Positions 47,051 to 55,037 of a DNA stretch of 64,000 nucleotides are shown here, one piece after another. Under the pieces are notes generated by a model. It did no database searches. It was not told where the DNA came from and saw only the letters and a list, made by a program, of their open reading frames with translations. The stretch lies in the NCBI RefSeq assembly GCF_000025185.1, contig NC_013720.1, forward strand, positions 186,001-250,000, given 5' to 3'. A program made the translations under genes and the position numbers. Within the stretch, counting starts at the first letter, position 1; every line of letters begins with the position of its first letter. The stretch comes from Pirellula staleyi DSM 6068. GTDB taxonomy: Bacteria; Planctomycetota; Planctomycetia; Pirellulales; Pirellulaceae.

Positions 47051-49072
47051 TTGGACGACGCCTCCACTTCTGCGATCAACGAGCGAAGCTCGCCCGATGA
47101 TATTGCGACGGGAATTGTCGCGCACTCATCTCGCCCGCATGCTGCGCACGACGAAGCCACCGAGAGCAATCATGCGAGCGACGGCGTGAAAGTGCGCGGC
47201 CACTTGGCAGCCGAAGGTGAAATGCCGGACGATCTGGCCCTGCTCTCGCAGCGGAAAAGCAAACGGCGTCAAACCTCGCACTTGAAACTCGTCCCTGAAA
47301 CCAAAACCTTGCGCGAAGATCTGCGTGCTCGCGCGGCAGCTGCGACAGCGGTGCTCGATAAGACGCGTCCTCTCTCGAAAGATGAGATGGAAGCACTCGC
47401 GCGGCGCGTCTTGGCCGAGGCTGGCCAAGGGGAAGGTTTTGTCGGATGGATGATGGTGGTGCTCGCCACCGAATTTTGGCGAGATCAAGTCGCATCGATT
47501 CCACCGAGTCGCCGACTGTTCCTTTTGCCACACTGCTTGAAGCATGCCGAAGGATGCCCGGCCGACTACGACGAGTTCGGTCTCGAGTGCAAAAAGTGCG
47601 GCGCTTGCAGCATCGCCGATTTCCGCGGACTGGCCGACGAGATGGGCTACAAAGTCCTCGTCGCCGAAGGTTCGCCGATCGTGCTCAAAATCATCGTCAG
47701 CGGCTATGTCGACGCGATTGTCGGTGTGGCATGCCTCAACGTGCTCGAAAAAGCGATCGATAAGATTCTGCTCGCTGGCATTCCTTGCATGGCAGTGCCG
47801 CTCCTCTCGAGCGACTGCCGCAACACCTCGGTCGACGACGACTGGGTGATGGAGATGATCAAGGCCGAGCCTCGCCCCGACGCGCAGCAGACACGTTCGT
47901 ACGTACACTTGCTCCGCGCGGCATCGTCTCTCTTCAAGCCAGAAGAACTCGAGCGACTTTCGCCACGCGTGCGTGGTGGCAAACGGCTGTCGGAGCTTGG
48001 CGAAGGGGAACAGCTCGATCCGCTCGCAGCCACCGAATCGATCGCCTACGACTTCCTGGCCAAAGGTGGCAAGTATTCGCGACCGTTCATCACCATGGCA
48101 GTGCACGACGCGCTCACAGGTGGTCACGGCACCCTCCCCAAAATGCCGGCCGGTGGGGGTGAAGTGCAGCTGGATATTCCCGACACAGTGAAGCGTGCCG
48201 CACTCTCGATCGAGACGTTCCACAAAGCATCGCTGGTGCACGACGACATTGAAGATGACGACGCTTTTCGCTACGGCGAAGAGACGGTGCATCGTCGTTT
48301 TGGAACACCCACGGCGATCAACGTTGGCGACTATCTGATTGGGATGGGTTATCGGCTCGTCAGCAAACAGTCGCGAGCGATGGGGCCCGATACAGCAGCC
48401 GACATTCTCGACATCCTGGCCGATGCCCACATTCGCTTATCCGAAGGACAAGGGGCCGAACTGCTGTGGCGCGATGCGCGCGACAAACGTCTCTCGCCGC
48501 TCGATGCCTTGAAGATCTACGCCCTGAAGACAAGTCCTGCGTTCGAAGCAGCACTCCTGAGTGGCGCGCGACTGGCAGGCGACGTGACCCAGTATCTCGA
48601 ACCGCTGCGGCAGTTCGCACGTAACCTTGGGGTTGCGTTTCAGATTCTGAACGATCTCGGCGACTGGCAAGGCGATAGTCATAACAAGATGTCGGCTGGC
48701 GGCGACACCCTGGCAGGACGTCCGACGGTCCTGTGGGCCTTGGCGCTAGAGTCGCTGGCTCCTGAGAAGCAGAGCGAACTGCTGCAGCTCGTTACCGAGC
48801 ATGCCGATAGTCAAATGCATCCGCAGGCCCGGCTCGCGCGGGTTCGACAGCTGTATCAAGAGGCGGGTGTGTTTGAAAAGGCTTCGCGGCTGATTGAAAA
48901 ACATCAGCAGCGCGCGGAATCGATCGCCGACAAGATTGAGCCTGAAGAACTCCGGCGCCTCATGTACTACCTGATCGATTCGGTGCTCGAAGCGCCACGC
49001 ACAGCAGAGCCTGCGATTGTTCCGCTGACACTTGCCACCGCGAGTAGTCAGGTGGAGGGACCGCGAGCCTAG
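47051..49072 (+). CDS. DUF116 - polyprenyl diphosphate synthase fusion
   Basis: 673 residues from a TTG at 47051 with GAGG eight bases upstream; the first in-frame ATG (47222) would remove 57 low-complexity residues and is the alternative. About 105-290 match DUF116: LLPHCLKHAEGCP, GLECKKCGACSI, VSGYVDAIVGVACLNVLEKA, a cysteine-rich family of unknown function. About 320-640 are a trans-polyprenyl diphosphate synthase with the first aspartate-rich motif D398-D-I-E-D402 in VHDDIEDDD. The second motif reads N534-D-L-G-D538, so the first aspartate of the usual DDxxD is asparagine. The chain-length region is not interpretable by eye. Product would be an allylic diphosphate for the cyclase or for a prenyl transfer. 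Confidence 0.85.
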   Translation: MDDASTSAINERSSPDDIATGIVAHSSRPHAAHDEATESNHASDGVKVRGHLAAEGEMPDDLALLSQRKSKRRQTSHLKLVPETKTLREDLRARAAAATAVLDKTRPLSKDEMEALARRVLAEAGQGEGFVGWMMVVLATEFWRDQVASIPPSRRLFLLPHCLKHAEGCPADYDEFGLECKKCGACSIADFRGLADEMGYKVLVAEGSPIVLKIIVSGYVDAIVGVACLNVLEKAIDKILLAGIPCMAVPLLSSDCRNTSVDDDWVMEMIKAEPRPDAQQTRSYVHLLRAASSLFKPEELERLSPRVRGGKRLSELGEGEQLDPLAATESIAYDFLAKGGKYSRPFITMAVHDALTGGHGTLPKMPAGGGEVQLDIPDTVKRAALSIETFHKASLVHDDIEDDDAFRYGEETVHRRFGTPTAINVGDYLIGMGYRLVSKQSRAMGPDTAADILDILADAHIRLSEGQGAELLWRDARDKRLSPLDALKIYALKTSPAFEAALLSGARLAGDVTQYLEPLRQFARNLGVAFQILNDLGDWQGDSHNKMSAGGDTLAGRPTVLWALALESLAPEKQSELLQLVTEHADSQMHPQARLARVRQLYQEAGVFEKASRLIEKHQQRAESIADKIEPEELRRLMYYLIDSVLEAPRTAEPAIVPLTLATASSQVEGPRA

Positions 49073-49170
49073 CAATCGCACGCTTGTTTCGACTCGCGCG
49101 GGGCACGAGCATTGGGGAGCTCGGCCGTGTGCGGGATGTCCGACCTTCCTCTAGCCGGCCGACATCTGCC

Positions 49171-49725
49171 ATGCCATCACCAAGTCCCACGCCCGGTCCC
49201 ATTCCCGACCTCAACGAGCTTGTGGCGCTCTTTTATCACGAGCCCCAGGAGCTCGGCGTTTTCGAGCAAGTCGACGAGCAAGAGGTGCCAGAGCCTTTTC
49301 ATCAGCTCCTCGCGCATCATGCTCACATGACCGTCACCGTCGAGGCGTTTCACAAGACGCCAGTCGACGTACAGGTTCTCTCGACGCGCCGCGAAGGGAT
49401 GATGTATGCCCGCAAGATTTTGCTCACCCGTCAAACCGACGGTGCCGTCGTTCAATTTGGGCTCGTGCAGCTGAACTTCAACTACCTGGCCCCCGAAGTG
49501 CGCGACGAAATTGCCCTCGAGCAAACACCGCTCGGTCGCGTCCTGATCCGCCGCAACGTGCTACGCGAAGTGCAGCTGGTCGGCCTGTTCCGCATCGAAC
49601 CAGGGCCCGACTTGCAGCGTCATTTGGGAACGCGCGAAGGAGAAGTGGTCTACGGCCGAACAGCGCTGATCTACTGCGATGGCCAGCCCGCCGTCGAACT
49701 TCTCGAAATCGTCACTCCCTCGTAA
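49171..49725 (+). CDS. Chorismate lyase-like (UbiC/DUF98-fold) protein
   Basis: The ATG at 49171 gives 184 residues; an in-frame TTG at 49084 is less likely. The layout fits the chorismate pyruvate-lyase fold: an arginine in MMYARKILLT, the TPLGRVLI loop (compare the PLG of UbiC), and the glutamate in VELLEIVTP near the C-terminus, equivalent to the catalytic Arg, Leu and Glu sites of UbiC-type enzymes. Such enzymes release pyruvate from chorismate to form hydroxybenzoate. The call is from motif placement and not overall similarity; a UTRA-like ligand-binding domain has the same fold and cannot be excluded. It starts 98 bases after the polyprenyl synthase fusion on the same strand. Confidence 0.6.
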   Translation: MPSPSPTPGPIPDLNELVALFYHEPQELGVFEQVDEQEVPEPFHQLLAHHAHMTVTVEAFHKTPVDVQVLSTRREGMMYARKILLTRQTDGAVVQFGLVQLNFNYLAPEVRDEIALEQTPLGRVLIRRNVLREVQLVGLFRIEPGPDLQRHLGTREGEVVYGRTALIYCDGQPAVELLEIVTPS

Positions 49726-50083
49726 TTCATCGTTGCACGAGGGTTTGCACCACCATTTTGCGTTAGCAGCTGAGCAAGCATCTCTTCATAACTTGCTTAG
49801 CTATTCTCTCATAACTCTTGCGCACTTACCGAAGAGTTACCACCGACTTCGTGCAGAGTTTTGCACGATTTCTTAAGCACTTATCCAGCTACGCTGAGTT
49901 CGCGCGGACCAGACCTCTGGCGCAGCGAAATTCTTCGCGCGGTTTTCTCGGAAAAATGTGGACACACGTTTTTCCCTCGCTAAAATCCGCCAGCACACCT
50001 ACCTGAAGATCCTCTAGGCGACTTCCCCTCTCCTCCCCCTCCTTTCGACGTTTCGAGCCTCTAGCTTTTGGCCCCACCTGCCG
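49726..50083. other. Intergenic region before the FAD oxidoreductase gene
   Basis: 358 bases, relatively AT-rich in the first half. No gene. The last 70 bases hold a degenerate C-rich heptamer tract. Whether the oxidoreductase gene has its own promoter here is not clear. Confidence 0.4.
50012..50074 (-). repeat. Degenerate C-rich heptamer tract
   Basis: CTCTAGG, CGACTTC, CCCTCTC, CTCCCCC ... CGAGCCT, CTAGCTT, TTGGCCC in roughly 7-base steps, similar in wording to the tracts at 15869 and 35973. The match is weak. Confidence 0.3.
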
Positions 50084-51346
50084 ATGCTTTTCGATTGTCT
50101 CATCCTCGGCGCAGGTCCTGCGGGACTCGCACTCGCCGCGCGTCTTAGCGCCACCGGGGCTCGCGTGCTTGTGGTTGATCGCGATTCAGCGGATCGCGGC
50201 GCGCGAAACATCCATCTCTCGCCCCTCGCATCGCAGCCCGTCTTGCCGACCGTCTGGAAGCAGCTCGAAGCACTCGGACTTGCGGCGGAACTTCGCCCGC
50301 AGGTCGCGCTCGGAGCACCAGCTGGTGTGCAGATCGTCACTTGCAGCGGCCAAACCGTCGCACAAGTGGCGTGTGTCGATCAGCAGCACTTTGACGACGA
50401 TCACGCGCTGCCGCCGCTTGCTTGGGTTTCGCGTCAGTCGCTCGAGCAAGCGCTCACTAAACTGGCTATCGCGCGCGGCACTACGATTCTTCGTAGCACC
50501 TCGGTCCTCGATTTGTCCCTCGATCCCAGCAGTTCTCCCCGCGTGCTGCTGGCAGAAGATCACGCCGAACCACGCTGGCTCGAAGTTCCACTCGTCGTCG
50601 ATGCCAGTGGTCAGCAAGCGATTGTGGGGCACCATCTGCGGCTGATCGATCCGGCCGGTGGTGGCAGTCACTCCGCATTAGTGGGGCTGTATGAAAACGC
50701 CTCGCTCGCCTCCTCGGCCACGTCGTTTCGCACGCTGTTTTTGCCCCAGCATTTACGCTCCCGCTTATGGCTTGCACCACAGCCGGGGGGAATGGCAACG
50801 GTCGGTATCGTGGGTCCGCGTGCCACGCTGCTGCGGGACCGCAGTAGTTTTGCCGAGCTACTGGAAGACGAACTCGTCGAGTGTCCGGCGCTTGCCCATT
50901 GTTTGCTCAGCGCCAAAATGGTGGGGCCACTTTCGGTGGTTCGCGCGACAGGGCACAAGCTGCTGCGTGGCGGTGGTGAAGGCTGGCTCGCTGTCGGTGA
51001 TGCTTTTGAAACGCTCGATCCGCTCCCCGGATGGGGCGTAGTGACGGCGCTCGAGTCGGCTGCCTACGCCGCTCCGGCGATCCTCGAAGCGATTGCCAGC
51101 AGAACGTCGTCGGCCGAACTACTCACGCGCTGGCAACGTGCATTTCAAGCGCAGCTGGCGCCACGCAAGCTACTGCTACTCGCCTTGGCCTCCCCCGGGT
51201 TTGGGGTCGCCGACTTCCTGCGGCAATTTCCCGAGCACGAGCCGATTTTGGCCCAATTGCTGGTTGCCGGGGCTGTTCCGGCCGATAGCAGCTTCGAAGA
51301 GGACCTCGCCGCCCAGCTCGTGCAACTGCGGCCAACCGCAGGTTGA
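50084..51346 (+). CDS. FAD-dependent oxidoreductase (geranylgeranyl reductase / halogenase-like)
   Basis: 420 residues with the Rossmann FAD motif LILGAGPAGLALAARL (6-21) and the acidic end of strand 2 (VVDRD). The second FAD motif is GDAFETLDPLPGWGVVTALESA (about 305-326), the form seen in the p-hydroxybenzoate hydroxylase, geranylgeranyl reductase and flavin halogenase group. LWLAPQPGGMATVGIVG in the middle recalls halogenase-type proteins, but the W-x-W-x-I-P motif is not intact. It could hydroxylate, epoxidise, reduce or cyclise an isoprenoid or aromatic substrate. It is the fourth same-strand gene after the cyclase, synthase and lyase-like genes, 358 bases from the last. Confidence 0.75.
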   Translation: MLFDCLILGAGPAGLALAARLSATGARVLVVDRDSADRGARNIHLSPLASQPVLPTVWKQLEALGLAAELRPQVALGAPAGVQIVTCSGQTVAQVACVDQQHFDDDHALPPLAWVSRQSLEQALTKLAIARGTTILRSTSVLDLSLDPSSSPRVLLAEDHAEPRWLEVPLVVDASGQQAIVGHHLRLIDPAGGGSHSALVGLYENASLASSATSFRTLFLPQHLRSRLWLAPQPGGMATVGIVGPRATLLRDRSSFAELLEDELVECPALAHCLLSAKMVGPLSVVRATGHKLLRGGGEGWLAVGDAFETLDPLPGWGVVTALESAAYAAPAILEAIASRTSSAELLTRWQRAFQAQLAPRKLLLLALASPGFGVADFLRQFPEHEPILAQLLVAGAVPADSSFEEDLAAQLVQLRPTAG

Positions 51347-51598
51347 TACTCCTCAACAGGGGAGATCGTGCACCCTATTCAGCAGACAGCGGGCATCGGC
51401 AATTTTGTGCAGGTGCGAGTTTTCAGCTCGCGTGCGAATCACCCGCGCTCCGACGAAAGTTGGAGGTGGAGCATAATGCTCGTGAATTACGATTTCGCAA
51501 GACTATACTGACGACTCTCACAGCTACGGTGAATCCATCGTAGAGTTCAAACTTCGGGGGCGTTCGTCTTCGAAGTTGTTGTCGAAGGTAGCCGCCGT

Positions 51599-53818
51599 AT
51601 GGTTAGCCAACTCTTCACACTCAAGTCGCTGCTTTGTTTTGTCGTAACCTTTGCGTGCCTCGAAGGTGGCGCCGAGCTCGGCCAACTACTCTCGTTCCCG
51701 CCGCGCGACTTTGCCACTTGCTGGCCCCCCAGCGGAATCATCGTCGGCCTCTTGGCATTTGCTCCGCGCCGCTGCTGGCCGGCGATGCTCATCGGGGCCG
51801 TGGCTGGCAATTTGTTTCACAACTGGCGCATGAACATCGGTTTCGAAACCAATGTGGTCTTCACCTGCGCCAACTTCCTCGAGGTCTCTCTGGGTGGGTA
51901 TCTGCTGCAGCGACTTTTCGGTCAACCGTTCCTGCTCAACTCGATCTCGCGCGTCCTGACGTTGGTCCTTTTGGTGGGTCTGGGTTGTACCACGTTAAGC
52001 GCCTTTCTCGGCGCGACGATGGTCAACCAGTCGGGCACCATGACGGAGTATTGGCGAGAATGGTTTTTGTGGTGGGCCGCCGATGTGGTGGGTGTGGTTC
52101 TGTTTGTGCCGATCACCCTCGCAGTCCTCGAACTGCCGCAGAACATTCACCGGTTTGATATCAAAAAAGCGTTGGAAGCCTCCGTACTTTTTGGACTCCT
52201 CACGCTCATCTCGGTCGTCGTTTTCTTTTACGCCGATCCGAACGATAGCCCGCTCCGGTTTCCGTTTTACACCTTTCCCCTGCTCGCTTGGGCTGGCCTC
52301 TCGTTTGGTCGCAGTGGCGGAGCCTTAGCCACCATCATCGTCGGCGTCTGCGGCACTTGGGCCACAACGCGAGGGCTCAGTGTGTTCGCCAGCCATCACG
52401 CGCCGGTGACCAGCCAGGTGCTGGTGCTGCAAGCGTTTCTGATTGTCACGATGCTCACTTCGCTGCTCTTCTCGGTGATGTTCGAGTCGCTAACTACCGC
52501 ACGAAACGAACTACAGTCAACCAACAACCTGCTCTCCGCCATCATGGAAGGGACCAGCGATGGGGCATTCGTGAAAGATGCCTCGGGACGCTATCTGCTG
52601 CTCAACTCCGCCGGTGCTCGAAACTTTGGCCGGCCGATGGAAGAAGTGATCGGCAAGACCGACCACGAACTCTTGCCTCGTGAAATGGCCGACTTCGTTC
52701 GCAACCGCGACCTGAAAATTCTTACGAGCGGCGTTGTCACCACCACGGAAGATACCGTCTCGTTCGGTGAACAGCCACGCACGTTTTTAACGACGAAAGG
52801 TCCGTATCGCGATGCCCGTGGGAATGTGATTGGACTGGCAGGAATTTCGGCCGATATCACGTCGCTGAAAGAAGCCGAAGAAAAACTGCGCCGCGCGAAC
52901 GAAACACTCGAAACACGCGTCACCGAGCGGACCATGGAACTCACCACTGCGAACCTGCAGCTGATGAAGGAGATGACCGAACGATCGCGTGTGGAACTGC
53001 GACTCCGCGAGCAGCAGGCCGAACTGGCCCACGTAGCCCGCGTGGCTGCGCTCGGTGAAATGGCGGCGGGACTTGCCCACGAACTCAATCAGCCACTGCA
53101 TGCAATCAGCAACTACGCGCGGGGAGTTGTGCGGCGCATCGATTCCGCCCGCTCCACTCCCGCCGACCTACGCGAGGCACTCGCGGAAATCGTTGCCGAA
53201 TCCGATCGCGCGGCTGCCATCATCCGCCGCGTCAGCAGCTTTGTCAGCAAGCGTCCTTATGCTCGCCATCCCCTACTGATCGACGACTTGATTCGCAACG
53301 TCTCGACTCTGATGACCGCCGAAGCCAACCGGCGTCATTCACGACTCGAGCTCACACTCGGCGCCAGCAGCAGCTGGGTTCTCGGCGATGCCGTACAGCT
53401 CGAACAGGTGCTGGTGAACCTTGTTCGCAACGGTCTCGAGGCGATGGAAACAACCCCCGAACCAGCGCGGCTGTTGCAGATCGAATCGTCCCTCGTCGGC
53501 GACAAAGTGATGGTGGAAGTGCGCGACCAAGGTTGCGGCGTTCCGGATGGGCTCGAAACCAAACTCTACGATGCGTTTTTCACCACCAAGTCGCACGGGC
53601 TCGGGATGGGACTCGCCATCAGCCGCTCGATTGTTGAAGCGCACGAAGGGGAACTTTCTTCGAGCCCACGTTTGCCACGCGGCACCACCTTTCGCTTTCT
53701 GATTCCCGTCCACGACGAAAACCAAGCAGCCGAAAACGACTCGGATCTGTCAGACGATTCATCGAGCGTTGCACCTCCAGCGACACCCAACACCACAATT
53801 GTCAGCACCACCAACTAA
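51599..53818 (+). CDS. MASE1-PAS sensor histidine kinase
   Basis: 739 residues. The N-terminal 300 are a MASE1 membrane sensor with eight or so helices (FPPRDFATCWPPSGIIVGLLAFAPRRCWPAMLIGA is the usual opening). A PAS domain (about 310-430, AIMEGTSDGAFVKDASGRYLLLN) and a coiled coil lead to a HisKA domain with the phosphoacceptor H494 in AHELNQPL, then an HATPase domain with N-box LVNLVRNGLEAM, DQGCGVP and FFTTKSHGLGMGLAISRS. The HELNQPL form is that of FixL/DctB-type kinases. The regulator gene follows 60 bases later and is almost certainly its partner. Signal unknown. Confidence 0.9.
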   Translation: MVSQLFTLKSLLCFVVTFACLEGGAELGQLLSFPPRDFATCWPPSGIIVGLLAFAPRRCWPAMLIGAVAGNLFHNWRMNIGFETNVVFTCANFLEVSLGGYLLQRLFGQPFLLNSISRVLTLVLLVGLGCTTLSAFLGATMVNQSGTMTEYWREWFLWWAADVVGVVLFVPITLAVLELPQNIHRFDIKKALEASVLFGLLTLISVVVFFYADPNDSPLRFPFYTFPLLAWAGLSFGRSGGALATIIVGVCGTWATTRGLSVFASHHAPVTSQVLVLQAFLIVTMLTSLLFSVMFESLTTARNELQSTNNLLSAIMEGTSDGAFVKDASGRYLLLNSAGARNFGRPMEEVIGKTDHELLPREMADFVRNRDLKILTSGVVTTTEDTVSFGEQPRTFLTTKGPYRDARGNVIGLAGISADITSLKEAEEKLRRANETLETRVTERTMELTTANLQLMKEMTERSRVELRLREQQAELAHVARVAALGEMAAGLAHELNQPLHAISNYARGVVRRIDSARSTPADLREALAEIVAESDRAAAIIRRVSSFVSKRPYARHPLLIDDLIRNVSTLMTAEANRRHSRLELTLGASSSWVLGDAVQLEQVLVNLVRNGLEAMETTPEPARLLQIESSLVGDKVMVEVRDQGCGVPDGLETKLYDAFFTTKSHGLGMGLAISRSIVEAHEGELSSSPRLPRGTTFRFLIPVHDENQAAENDSDLSDDSSSVAPPATPNTTIVSTTN

Positions 53819-53878
53819 TCTCCGTTCCGCTTGCAGTTCGCTTTTCCACCCTCTCACTCTTCTCTGCGAACACGTCCG

Positions 53879-54520
53879 ATGTCGCTCGACACTTCACTCC
53901 CGCCTGCCCCCTCGATCGCTCCCATCGTCTTTCTCGTCGATGATGATCCCGGCGCGCTCCGATCGCTCCGTTTTCTGATTGAGTCCGATGGACTCGAAGC
54001 GGAAAGTTTTGGCTCGGCTGCTGCGTTTCTCGATTTCTATCAACCGACGATGCTCGGCTGTTTGGTGGTCGATGTGCGGATGCCAGAGATGACCGGGCTC
54101 GATCTGCAGCAGGAACTGGCCGAGCGTGGTTCGACGCTGCCGATCATCGTGATGTCGGGGCATGCTGATGTCGCCAGTTGCACGCGCGCGTTTCGGAGTG
54201 GCGCTATCGACTTCTTTGAGAAACCAGTCAACGACAACCAGATCCTCGAGCGTGTGCGGCACGGGATCGAGCGACACCGACAAGCGCTGCTGGCGATGTC
54301 GTCCCCCCGCCAAGGTGCGTTGCAACTCGAACTGCTTACCGCCCGCGAACGCGAAGTCATGGACCTGCTGGTACGCGGCAAAAGCCTCAAGCAGATCGCG
54401 CTCGATCTCGGCATCAGCATTCAAACCTCGGCCAAGCATCGCAGCCGACTGCTCGAAAAACTCAAAGTCCCCAGCGACATGGAACTCCTCCGCAGGGTGC
54501 TCGAAGAACAGCGTCGTTAA
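53879..54520 (+). CDS. FixJ/NarL-type response regulator
   Basis: 213 residues from the ATG at 53879 (a TTG at 53831 is in frame but unlikely). The receiver has the acidic pocket VDDDP, the phosphoacceptor D65 in VVDVRMPEMTG, the threonine/serine in IVMSGHAD, and lysine in FFEKPVND. A LuxR-type helix-turn-helix follows (about 148-205: LTAREREVMDLLVRGKSLKQIALDLGISIQTSAKHRSRLLEKL). It matches FixJ/TtrR-like regulators and pairs with the MASE1 kinase just upstream. Its targets are unknown; the terpenoid-like genes just before the kinase are candidates by position only. Confidence 0.92.
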   Translation: MSLDTSLPPAPSIAPIVFLVDDDPGALRSLRFLIESDGLEAESFGSAAAFLDFYQPTMLGCLVVDVRMPEMTGLDLQQELAERGSTLPIIVMSGHADVASCTRAFRSGAIDFFEKPVNDNQILERVRHGIERHRQALLAMSSPRQGALQLELLTAREREVMDLLVRGKSLKQIALDLGISIQTSAKHRSRLLEKLKVPSDMELLRRVLEEQRR

Positions 54521-54731
54521 AAAAATATTGCGTTTTTTTGGGCGAAAGTTAGCGACTCGCGAAAACGTGCAAAAGTACCGCCTCACCCTCGCTTGGCCAT
54601 GTGCTACCCACCAGCTGATGAGCTGTTCCCTGCCTCGGAAGATGTAGCTCAAGCGATAATCGCGAACCTCAAAGTGCATGCAATCGCAGGCTTTGCTGAG
54701 GCAATTTAAAAAGACACCGCTCTCAGGGGCG

Positions 54732-54940
54732 CGTATGCGACAATCTCGCATACATGGTGCGGTCGACCGCTGCCGATCTCTACTTGCGTAGCAAAGAAGT
54801 CGGTCAAAGCGGCCAGTCCGCTTCTGTACTGCCTGCAACGGCTTTGCTATTTGGTGCATCACCTTGTCCTGCTCGACAGGGCTTGAATCAGACTGCCCTG
54901 ATTCCTGCTTAAGTCAAGTCGCCAGGTGATGCACTTTTTT
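54732..54940 (+). ncRNA. Candidate structured RNA ending in a terminator-like stem
   Basis: GTATGCG pairs with CGCATAC around 7 bases (54732-54752), followed by the palindrome GCGGTCGACCGC and an AAGCGG-CCAGT-CCGCTT hairpin. A closing 11-bp stem GTGCATCACCT (54854-54864) / AGGTGATGCAC (54924-54934) encloses CCTG-CTCGA-CAGG and GAATCAG-ACTGCC-CTGATTC, and is followed at once by six T (54935-54940). This fits a small RNA or 5' leader with an intrinsic terminator upstream of gluQ. No known RNA family was recognised, so the type is a hypothesis. Confidence 0.35.
54854..54940 (+). terminator. Branched terminator-like structure with T-run
   Basis: An 11-bp perfect outer stem (54854-54864 with 54924-54934) and six T directly after it. 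Two inner hairpins make it a multi-branch fold and not a simple terminator. Confidence 0.5.
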
Positions 54941-55037
54941 CGTTTCTTGACCACTCCGATGGGTCAGTGACTAGTCAACCCGATCACTGTCCGATCGCTA
55001 CTCCCCGCTGAGGCTGCAGCTTGCTACGTTCAGAACT

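Larger units (their letters stand above)
54521..55037. other. Gene-free structured region
   Basis: 517 bases between the regulator and gluQ. Many perfect hairpins occur, listed separately for 54732-54940. The frames crossing it are shadows of the regulator gene or unconvincing. Confidence 0.45.

Noticed and set aside
53894-54862. A 322-codon minus-strand frame across the response regulator and the following region
   Set aside because: It overlaps a well-supported regulator gene on the opposite strand. The part over 54521-54862 has no recognisable motif and sits in a zone of hairpins.
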